From Humulus lupulus (Eukaryota; Streptophyta; Magnoliopsida; Rosales; Cannabaceae), in contig NC_084795.1 of the NCBI RefSeq assembly GCF_963169125.1, positions 187,710,214-187,774,213 on the forward strand: a stretch of DNA of 64,000 nt. The letters run 5' to 3'. Position numbers and translations under genes: made by a program. A model generated the notes under the pieces. The model saw only the letters and a program-made list of their open reading frames with translations. It did no database searches and was not told the DNA's origin. Within the stretch, counting starts at the first letter, position 1, and each line of letters starts with the position of its first letter. This document shows positions 55,865 to 64,000 of this stretch, one piece after another.

Positions 55865-56584
55865 TGTTGATGCCGCTTTTCGTTAGCTTAAATATGAAGA
55901 CCACTAAAAAAACGTAGAAATATTAGAAGGATTCCAAGGTTTTTTTACGTGGTTCAGCAATTAAAATCTGCCTAGTCCACGAGTCACTATTATTCTCACT
56001 ACTCTTTCAAATATTTGAAGGAAAGCAATTTGGCAGAGTATTCTCTAGTACAATTTTGTGCGTGTATACAAATGGATTACTCCTGGCTATTTATAGACCT
56101 GGTTATGAGAATGTCTTCCTCTAATTTAGGAAAGTTACAATCAATCGAATAAATTTGAAATAAATACAATAAATGAGCTAATTGCATAATATCTCATGAC
56201 AATACAGATTTAATAAATGATAATAATGAATCCCTATTAAATAGGGATTTCCTAATAGTGTTTCCGCGTGCCAAATGTGTCACTGAGCTTGACCGTTGCG
56301 CTGACGCGCTTTTCGAGATTGGCTTGGCTTCGAGCTCATCGTTCTAGTTATAGCCTCCTCCTCATCCAGTGATTTTTTCAAACTCATCCCTCACAGAAGA
56401 TTGGTGTCTTCAAGCCTGCAACTTAGGCTCGAACAAAGCGACTCCTGCTCGAGTGCTAATAACGGATCTGGAACCACTTGAAAATTCGTATAAGGGTACT
56501 GCAAAAATTTATTATTTTCGAGCTCACTCTATTCGAGCCTACATTTCGAGGCTATTTATTTATTCTCGAAACTTGGGTGTAACA
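55865..56584 (-). mobile_element. Element A 5' LTR
   Basis: Minus strand TGTTACACCC to GGCATCAACA, 720 bp. Aligns with the 3' LTR at 26,263-26,970. Contains TATAAATAG (minus strand, about 56,090) and the 23-bp palindrome with one mismatch at 56,228-56,250. Confidence 0.9.
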
Positions 56585-56945
56585 ACAGTCTTCAGAAGGA
56601 AGAAAGAAGTCAGTCACCATCGAAGGGACTTCGAGTGAAGCACTGACTACTACAGAAACTAGATTGGTGGTGTGATAGAAAAGAGTTTGACAACAATATA
56701 AAGGGAGTCTAATTGTGTATTAGACATTGCTTTTGTATTTGTGTTCATTACTAGTGAGTTTCTTCTCTGAGCGTGGCTCCATGGACTAGCGTAACCGAAC
56801 CATGTAAAAATGTCTTGTGTCGATTTTTTATTGTTCTTGTGATTACTTGCTTAAATCTGAACTATTAGTATTCATGTTCAATTAATCATATTGCATGTTT
56901 GACCCATATGGTTAAGACAATTCTGCATGCAATGTAAGTTTTTCA
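56585..56945 (+). mobile_element. Probable right part of the SIRE-type copia LTR split by element A
   Basis: Begins with the ACAGT duplication that ends the left part at 26,262. It contains GGACTAGCGTAACCGAACCATGTAAAAAT, a phrase I associate with the R-U5 part of copia LTRs (given here as two overlapping words, GGACTAGCGTAACC and GAACCATGTAAAAAT, about 56,782-56,811), and may end near TTTTTCA at 56,945. That the two parts form one LTR is inferred from the target duplication. Confidence 0.5.
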
Positions 56946-58054
56946 TTACTTGGCAATATATTCAGAAAAACGAAATTTCACACAACATCAAAAACTACAA
57001 AAGCATTAGAATCTCCATTACCTCCTTCATAGTGGTCATGAACACACTAACAATGGTCAAGCCCTTTATATCTCAATAACCTAGGTTCAACCAAAACCAA
57101 AAAACAATACTATCTCTTAGAATTCAAGAAGAGGAGAATATATAAAAAGAAAACATAATCACAAGAACACTTTACCCTAGAGAGTTCGAAACCTCCTTCC
57201 TCTCTATTACTTGCTCTTCTTCTCTTCTTTTCCTCAATGTTTTTTGTAGCGCCATGAAAAAACGAATCCCCAATATTTGTTTTTTCCTCATATACTTACC
57301 TTAAATCAAAACCCTAAAATAATCTCGCAGCCCAAAATGTCCTGTAGCTTTGGCCCTCATTTGACTCGTATTTGTTGCGTTTTAGGAAAACTTATATTTC
57401 TCAAAACTTGTAGATATTTTAATTAGCTTTCTAACGGTATTAAATTCATTAAAATTTAATTCATACAGCTCATGTTATGGTCATTTTACTGAGGCTGGGT
57501 CCAGAGTTACGGGAATTTAAAATGGCAACTCTTTTCCTTGCTCACCACTTCTCTCTCTTTCTCACCATCTTGTCCAATTCACACCAAGAAATAAAAGGAA
57601 ACAACATTCTCTAATGATAACATATCATCTAATTTTGGAAACTCACTAGTAGATTGTTCTTGATCTCAAAAGAAACTACATTCATGCATACTCATATTTC
57701 TCTTGTTTCTTTTTCTCTATGTGAGCACAATTCTCTAGAACCTTACCCTTAATTGCTAGAACTCTCTTAACAAGGAAGTATCATTTTCCCACGATTCACT
57801 TTATGTTCAAGTCTACTCTCGTGCATGCTTATCTTGCTTGTCATGCACTTGCACACACAACTATGCATGTTCACTTACTTGCCATGCACCCACACACGCA
57901 CAATAAAACACACTTACACTCAAGAGCAAATAATAAAAATAAAACAATTAAATAAAAATAAATAAATCAAACAATTATTTAACTTAGCATTTAAATAAAC
58001 AAAATAAAAAAAATTAATCAAATAATAAATAAATAAATAATTTGGTGTGCTACA
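56946..58054 (-). mobile_element. Gypsy LTR of the element D family (left boundary uncertain)
   Basis: The right end (57,872-58,054) matches the element D LTR fragment at 11,526-11,694, giving minus orientation with TGTAGCACACC as the start. The left part (C/T-rich, TCTTCTCTTCTTTTCC; GGTCCAGAGTTACGGG) is presumably the rest of the LTR. I found no target duplication, and no internal region is attached. Confidence 0.55.
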
Positions 58055-59190
58055 TTAGGATTGATGACAATGTATCTTAATAGACCGACAATCCAAATTC
58101 ATTAAGAACGAATCCTTTAAATTTTAAGATCCAAATCATTTCTCAATATTTCATATGATCTGCAATAAATATTTAAGGATTTATAAAATAAAAGAAATAT
58201 CACAAGTATCCTTTATTTCACAAATAAAATTCTTTTCTAAAAAAATGAAAATATATTTTATTTAAGGAAAATATTTCTATAAATAAAATAATTTTTTCTT
58301 CAGAGAATATCAACATATATAAATGAAAATAGCATAAAAAGTAATGTGATAATTCATTGTGTTAATTTCTTGAGCTTTAATGAAAGTGTAAATTCATAAG
58401 GAGTGAAACCTTTGATCAATTAGGATCTAAATCATTTCCCAATTGATCACACAATCTGTAGTAAAAGAATAGAAAATCTCAAAATATTTAGTAAATCAAG
58501 AATGATTCGAAAATCATTTATTTATTACAAAGTTTCATTTTCTAAAAAAGGAAATGATATAAACATATCCTTTCATTTTACAACCTACATTTGGCATGAA
58601 TTGGTCAACAAAAATACCACATAATATTTTTTATAATCAATGTGCAAAAAGTCTTGCACATCCAAAAAAAGGAAACAAACGTTTTATTAAATAGAAAATA
58701 CATTCCTTTAAATAAAATATTCATTTATTTGAGATAACTAATAATTAATATTTGGGGACGAAATTAACATTTAGAAAAATCATCCTAATAAATAACTATT
58801 AATTTCTTGGAGCCCAAGACTGAAAAACAAATTTGGAAAACTTGGATTGTTGAACCTATTGCAACAACTGATTCAAACATGTGAAGAAAAGAACATTTGA
58901 GTGTAAAAAGTTATCTATTAAGATAGTCAATGTGGGGTTTAACAATGTCTTCCTTTGGCATATTTTTAGATAAAAATCTCTTACTTTATCATCACTACAA
59001 AGCATAAATTAGTTCAAGCATGGAGTTTACACAAAATCTCCCTGCATAAGATACCTCAAAAATAACTAGTGAACAAAATAAAGAAAAAACAAGAACAATT
59101 TGTTTGGATAACATCCAAACTCAATCAATCAACTTTTTGAGAATAGCATAAATTATATTTTTTAAAGGATGCCAATTTCAAGGTTTTACA
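58055..59190 (-). mobile_element. LTR-like region of a minus-strand copia element
   Basis: On the minus strand, TGTAAAACCTTG begins at 59,190 directly after the purine tract ATGAGGAGAT, the same arrangement as TGTAAAATCC at 22,900. A second similar start, TGTTAAACCCC after CCAAAGGAAGACAT, lies at 58,944. The interior is very A+T-rich and contains an imperfect duplication of about 300 bp (AGATCCAAATCATTTCTCAA at about 58,129 and AGGATCTAAATCATTTCCCAA at about 58,421). The far end is not defined. Confidence 0.5.
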
Positions 59191-60012
59191 ATCTCCTCAT
59201 TTGACATCTCTTTTAAGAAAAAAATATAATGAAACATAGATTCTCAAAAAATCATACAAAAAGATTGTTAGATTCAAACAAACCAAGACGAAATACTCCC
59301 CCTAGTTTCAAAGACTCCTCATGCATAGCAATTGAGTTCCCAACACAAAAACACGAACTTGAAACCTTTTGTACTCCTCCTTTTTGTCTAAATAGACGCC
59401 AAAGAAGAAGACATATACTACAAAATAAAACAACATACTAGACGGGGAAAAGAGATAATGTCATGATGAAAATGACAAAAAAAAAAAAAAAAATCATGAA
59501 TGGTATTTCTTTGATCCAGAAAAAATAAATAAAAAGAATGTGCTCCAGAATTTCTGTTGAGTGGTATTGTTGGAATCCAAATTGTTTCAGATTCATTCTA
59601 TAGTTGTCAAAACTACTCTTGAACTTGTTTGAACATCAGTTCCAGTAAGTACATGATTAAAATCTGTTGAAGCATAGCAACTAAAAAACATACTTGTGTC
59701 TCGAATCAGACACCAAAGCATCATGTGAAGACCAAGTGGCATGATGATTAACTTAGAAGCAACTAAAGTTTTACATCAGATTTCTCATCATCAAAACTAT
59801 ACAAATGAATTATACAACGACAGTAGAAGATTTATGTGATATACCTGCTTTCTTGGATTACTTTTTCACAAAACAAAAAATGGAGAACTTATGATTGCAG
59901 GGAATCCTCATCAGACAAGAATTTCTCAGACATAGTCATTGATATCTTTTCATGTGTATCAGACCTTCAACATACTTTTAATTCTATCAAAATGGATGAT
60001 GATAGAGGACAA
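59191..60012 (-). mobile_element. 3' untranslated part of the minus-strand copia element
   Basis: No coding region recognised. On the minus strand it holds a series of purine tracts (GGGGGAGTATTT at 59,291-59,304; AAAAAGGAGGAGTAC near 59,370) before the LTR start, mirroring the SIRE-type tail at 22,641-22,899. An A-rich run lies at 59,477-59,493. Confidence 0.5.
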
Positions 60013-60500
60013 GACTACTAGAAAAAACCGTTTTAGAGACGACTCTATCAGGGTCGACGTTATGTCGACCCTTAATATTGAAGAAGTCAAGGGAGACTCG
60101 TCAACAGTCACCCCTAATAATGAGATATTTTGACTCAAAGTAGAAAAATTAGGTAGTGGTTTGTTTTTTTTTTGTGAAAATTATTAGGGACAACATGTCG
60201 CCCCAAATATTATGCCCGTCACCCCTGATATTTGTATATATCTCATGCCCCTCGTCGTCTCCGTCATTTTGTATGTTTCAAAGAAAAAAACACATAAATG
60301 AAACCCATTTTTGAAATTATCCCCAAAATAAATCTCTCATTTTCTAAATCTAACCCCAAATCTAAACCCTAAAATCAAATCCCTCCATTTTCCCCCAAAT
60401 CCAAACCCCTCTATCTCCATTGATCTCCATCACGTGCACCACCGCCACCATCGGACCACCACCATTGTCGGACCATCACCACCACTACTGTTGGAGGTAG
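60013..60500 (+). mobile_element. Possible CACTA-type DNA transposon end (degenerate)
   Basis: GACTACTAGAAAAAAC at 60,013 resembles the CACTACTAGAAAAA terminus of plant CACTA elements with one substitution. It is followed by recurring words typical of subterminal repeats (GTCGACGTTATGTCGAC, CACCCCTAATAAT, ATTAGGGACAACATGTCGCCCC). No transposase and no convincing second end is visible. Confidence 0.4.
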
Positions 60501-60519
60501 CTTTTTTATCCGTTATATG

Positions 60520-60650
60520 CATTTATGTATATATATTTAGTTTATTTTTTATTTATAAATATATAGTGTGTATATATATATATATTTAGTTTTTATGTAT
60601 TTATAGTGATATATATAGTGTGTATATATATACCGTTTATATGTATATAT
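60520..60650. repeat. TA-rich microsatellite, left block
   Basis: Runs of TATATATA with TG interruptions on the left of the MITE. Confidence 0.75.
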
Positions 60651-60655
60651 TTATA

Positions 60656-61071
60656 GGGAGTGACTACAACGCATCTTTTTTTTTGCAACACCGGTGCATC
60701 ATTTTTCTATTTCGGCACCTGAATAGTTATAATTCTAAATTTGTTTATATGATGGTGTACATTATAGCTTTCTAGAACATCCTACAAATTTTCAAGAAAT
60801 TCTGAATAAACTATGCAACCGAAACAGGGTCTAAATTGTCTGTTGCACGGGTGCCTGTTTTTTTGTGTAGACATGTAAAATTTGATCGTTTGAACTCTGT
60901 TTTCGGCTTCGTAAACTATTAAGAATTTCTTGAAAATTTGCAGGATATTCTAAATACCTACAATGTACATTGTCATATAAAAAATTTTGGGATTATATCT
61001 ATCTAGGTGCCGAAATAAAAAAACGATGCACCGGTGTTGTAAAAAAAAAGGATGCGTTGTAATCATTCCTT
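60656..61071. mobile_element. Foldback MITE, 416 bp, with about 190-bp terminal inverted repeats
   Basis: The two halves are reverse complements over nearly their whole length: ACAACGCATC, ACACCGGTGCATC, ATTTCGGCACCT and AAATTTTCAAGAAATTCT occur on the left, and their complements in mirror order on the right (ATGCACCGGTGTTGT at 61,026; GATGCGTTGT at 61,051). The centre is near 60,862. ATATTTATA precedes (60,647-60,655) and follows (61,072-61,080) the element, a 9-bp target duplication as expected for Mutator-like elements, though the flanks are TA-rich and chance cannot be excluded. No coding capacity. Confidence 0.75.
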
Positions 61072-61603
61072 ATATTTATATATATATGTTTAGTTTTTTT
61101 ATATATATATATATATCTGTGCCTATATGTATTTATATATATATTTTTTATAAATATATATATATATGTATTATTGTGTGTGAACTTATGGTTAATTTTT
61201 TTATAAATATATGTATATATAATATGTGTGCTGAAATATAATGTGTATATATAATATGTATATATAATTTTTTTTATATAAATATATATTATGTGTGTGC
61301 CGAGTGTATATATATTTATATTTTTAGTTTTGATTTATTTAATTTTTTTATAACAATATATATTATGTTTGTGTAGAAATTGAAGGAGTATCTCTTGAAA
61401 ATTTGGTGACTATGTATTTCTAATTTAGTGGAATCAATATATTTATTTTTTGATTATGTTGTTTTAATTAATTTAATAAATATGTGAATGTGTGTTGAAA
61501 GTAAGATATGTTTAGTGATATTTATATGTGTGTAGAATAACATATTGTGAATGTGTGTATAAAAGTGTATGATGTGTTAGTGTTTAAATTTGATTAATAA
61601 TAT
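61072..61603. other. TA-rich DNA between the MITE and the solo LTR
   Basis: TATATATA and GTGTGTAT-type runs, no coding signal. Confidence 0.7.
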
Positions 61604-62210
61604 TGTTATCCAAAAAACAAACACGGATTACATGGCAGGTGATTTCTGAACACGTGGCTGACACCTGGCAGAATTCTGTTAGGGTATCGACCAGTAAGAT
61701 ATTGCAAGCATAACGGTTGAGTTTTTCTTACGACCAGCCTGGTCGTACACTCCGCATATTTCAAGATAATTTTGTAAAGTTCTTAGTCAATCCCGAGATT
61801 GTCTCCAATAATTCGTGATGATCCGATTAATTAGGAGAGAATATCTGTAACAAATTAATGTACTCCTCCTTGAGCCTATAAATAGAGAAAGATAGTTCAA
61901 GGAGGGGACCTTTTTGGCTTTTTGATTACTTAAGAGTATAGATTTACGAGAGAATTAGAGCTAATACATTACGATATATTGTTTATTTGCCAAAGGGTGG
62001 TGAAACTCATAGAACCCTAGTTCTTTGATCACTCATTTGAATCCCATATCAATAATAGCTCAAGTGGACGTAGGTTATTAACAGTTTCTGGGGCCGAACC
62101 ACTATAAATCCTTGTGTGCTTTATTGTTTTTGTCATTATATTCATTCCAACATATCTGTCCACATCAAGCATTTTGACTCTGTGTCAGTTGACCAAAATC
62201 AAGGTCAACA
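61604..62210 (+). mobile_element. Solo LTR of the element F family, 607 bp, TSD AATAT
   Basis: TGTTATCC to GGTCAACA, flanked by AATAT at 61,599-61,603 and 62,211-62,215. Aligns end to end with the LTR at 62,503. TATA box TATAAATAG at 61,877-61,885. No primer-binding site follows, so it is solo. Confidence 0.88.
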
Positions 62211-62502
62211 AATATGTATATTGTGAATGATCTAGGAATTTTCTGAGTGTTATTTGCAGGGTTTTAAATTTTTGGGATACGTTATAATATAGTCGTTATG
62301 CTGCCGAAATTCTAGTAGAGTTAAGAAAATTTTTAGTAGCGTTTGGATAAATCATTATAAAAATAATTGATAATAAATAATTATTTAATTTGAGTTTATT
62401 ATTATTAATTAATTAAATTAAAAATATATTAAGAATTAAATTAAGCTTTTAAAATTATAAAATGATGAATAAATGTAATATTTAATTAAATTTAGTGATA
62501 TT
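62211..62502. other. AT-rich spacer between the two F-family LTRs
   Basis: No coding signal. Probably the same pre-insertion DNA as that left of 61,604. Confidence 0.6.
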
Positions 62503-63090
62503 TGTTATCAAAAAAAAAACATGCATGACATTGCAGACATTTAATACACGTGGCTGACATCTGGCAGAATTCGTGCTCGACTATCGACCAGGAAGATATC
62601 TATTGGTTCAATGTTCAATCTCTATATACGACCAGCCTGGTCGTATACACGCTATACACGGAGAAAATCTTATGCAGTTATGATCGAATCCGAAATTATC
62701 TCCCATGATTTCCTGAGTATCCGATTATTTAGGAAAGAATATCTGTAACAAATTAATGTAAATCTTCCTTGAGCCTATAAATAGAGAAAGATAGCTCAAG
62801 GAAGGGGGACTTTGGCCTTCGGATTATCTGAGATTAGAGTTATTTTATTTGATATATTGTCTTGTTCTTCAGAGGTTGGTGAAACTCATTGAACCCGAGT
62901 TTTTTGATCACTCCTTTGAATCCTATATCAATAACAGTTCAAGTGGACGTAGGTTGTTACCAGATTCTGGGGCCAAACCACTATAAACTCTTGTGTTCTT
63001 TATTGTTTTTGTCATCACATTCATTTCAACATATATGTCCACATCATGCATATTTGACTCCGTGTTAGTTGGCCAAAATCAGGGTCAACA
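62503..63090 (+). mobile_element. Element F 5' LTR
   Basis: TGTTATCA to GGTCAACA, 588 bp. TATA box TATAAATAG at 62,776-62,784. Followed after three bases by the primer-binding site and then gag, so this is the 5' LTR of a + strand element running out of the window. Confidence 0.9.
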
Positions 63091-63093
63091 TTC

Positions 63094-63110
63094 TGGTGCT
63101 TTCGTTGAGA
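63094..63110 (+). promoter_or_regulatory. Element F primer-binding site
   Basis: TGGTGCTTTCGTTGAGA, the same as in A and B although the LTR sequences differ. It is complementary to a tRNA 3' end that I could not identify. Confidence 0.75.
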
Positions 63111-63137
63111 TCTTGAAACTGTATCGTTGAAATATCA

Positions 63138-64000
63138 ATGGCAAAAACTACCAAGAAAACTGGACAGGCGGTTGGCTCTGCACCGTCTCACCTGCCTCCG
63201 CCAAACGTGACTGAGGATGAGCCACATTTGGAGTTTGATGATGAAGAAATGGATTCTGAGACGCTGAGGAATACCCTGGGGGTATTACTGGATGAACTGG
63301 CCAATCTGAGGGCCAGCCAGGAAAGTGCTGCCGAAGTCATGGCGCGGAAGCAACAGGAAATTGAACGGCAGTGCCTGAAGCTGAGTGAAAGACAAGCAGA
63401 GATGGACCGTCGCCAGAGGGAGGCCATTGCAGCCCTCGAAGCAGCCCTACAACTGGCTAGGAACTAGGCTGCACCTGCCTCGCAGCCTGATCAACCTATG
63501 AATGGGCCACCACAAAGGGGTCCTAATCCTAGCCCTCCTATCCAGCCCCCGAGCCCCCAAAGGCCCGAGCAGCCACCAGTGCCTCAGGACAATGTCCCAC
63601 TGAGGGACCCTGAGGCGCAGCCTCCATCCCAAGATGGTTGTGGCAATCCCTCGCAGCAAAGGAAGAATAGGGCCGGGCAGCCGCCTCGCAGTCCTAGACG
63701 CCATAGGGGCGACGAGCCAAAACCTCCGAGCAGAGGACAGCGTCCTCCTGGTAACAGAAGGAACTCAGAGTCAGGCTTTGCGGTTCGGGGCCCCCCACGA
63801 CATGATAATGCACGGGGACCTACCGACCAACACATGCCACCCTCTAACGCTCATGAGGTTCTAGCCCAGGAAGGCAACCGAGGGAATAGTCGATCCCATC
63901 ATAGCCAATCAAGATTCAGAGATGGCCATGGTTATAACGAGGCCAACTCAGGCAGAGGAAACGCCGGTCGGAGGAATGAAGAAAGAGGTGAAGGCAAAAG
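63138..64000 (+). pseudogene. Element F gag, N-terminal part (runs off the window)
   Basis: ATG at 63,138, 47 bp after the LTR. The first 109 codons are open: a short basic start (MAKTTKKTGQ), an acidic segment (DDEEMDSE) and a strongly helical, Gln/Glu/Arg-rich coiled coil (RQCLKLSERQAEMDRRQREA). A stop at 63,465-63,467 interrupts it, and the same frame then continues with a Pro/Gln-rich and Arg/Asn-rich region (GPPQRGPNPSPPIQ, RSPRRHRGDEPK) to the window end. The N-terminal coil and Pro-rich stretch are like gag of other Tat elements in this window. Only one stop is visible, so this copy is younger or better preserved than E, A and B. Confidence 0.8.

Larger units (their letters stand above)
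26263..56584 (-). mobile_element. Element A: Tat-type gypsy retrotransposon, minus strand, with nested insertions
   Basis: Complete LTR-to-LTR element: 3' LTR at 26,263-26,970, antisense gene, spacer, pol, gag, primer-binding site and 5' LTR at 55,865-56,584. It is flanked by the perfect target duplication ACAGT (26,258-26,262 and 56,585-56,589). Two insertions interrupt it: element B (31,676-46,892) and solo LTR 3 (48,860-51,284). Removing them with one copy of each target duplication leaves about 12,670 bp, close to element B (about 12,540 bp after removing its own inserts). Every coding part carries stops or frameshifts and the two LTRs are visibly diverged, so it is an old insertion. Confidence 0.9.

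Noticed and set aside
60987..61241. Open frame of 84 codons rich in Ile and Tyr
   Set aside because: It is translated TA-microsatellite and MITE sequence.
60013..62321. A complete non-autonomous CACTA element from 60,013 to TTCTAGTAGAG at about 62,321, holding the MITE and solo LTR
   Set aside because: Both termini are degenerate, no subterminal repeats are visible at the right end, and no 3-bp target duplication could be identified.

Overview
The window is flowering-plant (angiosperm) nuclear DNA built almost entirely from LTR retrotransposons stacked inside one another. The lineages are plant-specific: Ty3/gypsy Tat-type elements with antisense ORFs, a chromodomain gypsy element, SIRE-type Ty1/copia elements, and a Cassandra TRIM whose LTRs carry 5S rRNA-like sequence. 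The species cannot be named from the sequence alone; a eudicot is likely. I found no host protein-coding gene, tRNA or genuine rRNA gene.

Layout. 1 to about 11.5 kb: element E, a + strand Tat element whose gag and protease are fused by deletion to the last codons of integrase. It is followed by a 140-150 bp tandem repeat and a split antisense gene, and it carries two solo LTRs of about 2.3 kb. 11.5-15.9 kb: element D, a decayed minus-strand chromovirus. 15.9-18.9 kb: AT-rich DNA without genes. 18.9-26.3 kb: rearranged SIRE-type copia pieces, including an extra ORF downstream of pol with its own TATA box. 26,263-56,584: element A, a minus-strand Tat element (target duplication ACAGT), interrupted by a solo LTR (48,860-51,284) and by element B (31,676-46,892, target duplication CACTT), a + strand member of the same family. 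B in turn holds a Cassandra TRIM (39,941-40,757) and a copia-type solo LTR (41,689-43,542). Without the inserts A is about 12.7 kb and B about 12.5 kb. 56.6-60.0 kb: remains of a copia LTR, a gypsy LTR and a minus-strand copia 3' end. 60.0-61.6 kb: a possible CACTA end and a foldback MITE. 61.6-64 kb: a solo LTR, then the 5' LTR, primer-binding site and gag of another Tat element, F.

The most interesting system is the antisense gene shared by the Tat elements E, A and B. It lies between pol and the 3' LTR and is read towards pol. It begins with a leader exon that ends in a GT donor (a TATA-like box precedes it in E and A), has several recognisable 3' splice sites, and encodes a plant retroelement-associated domain followed by a charged linker and a C-terminal coiled coil. 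Antisense ORFs in Tat elements are known from the literature; the promoter, leader and intron layout visible here deserves testing. All copies in this window are damaged and all retrotransposon ORFs look non-functional.
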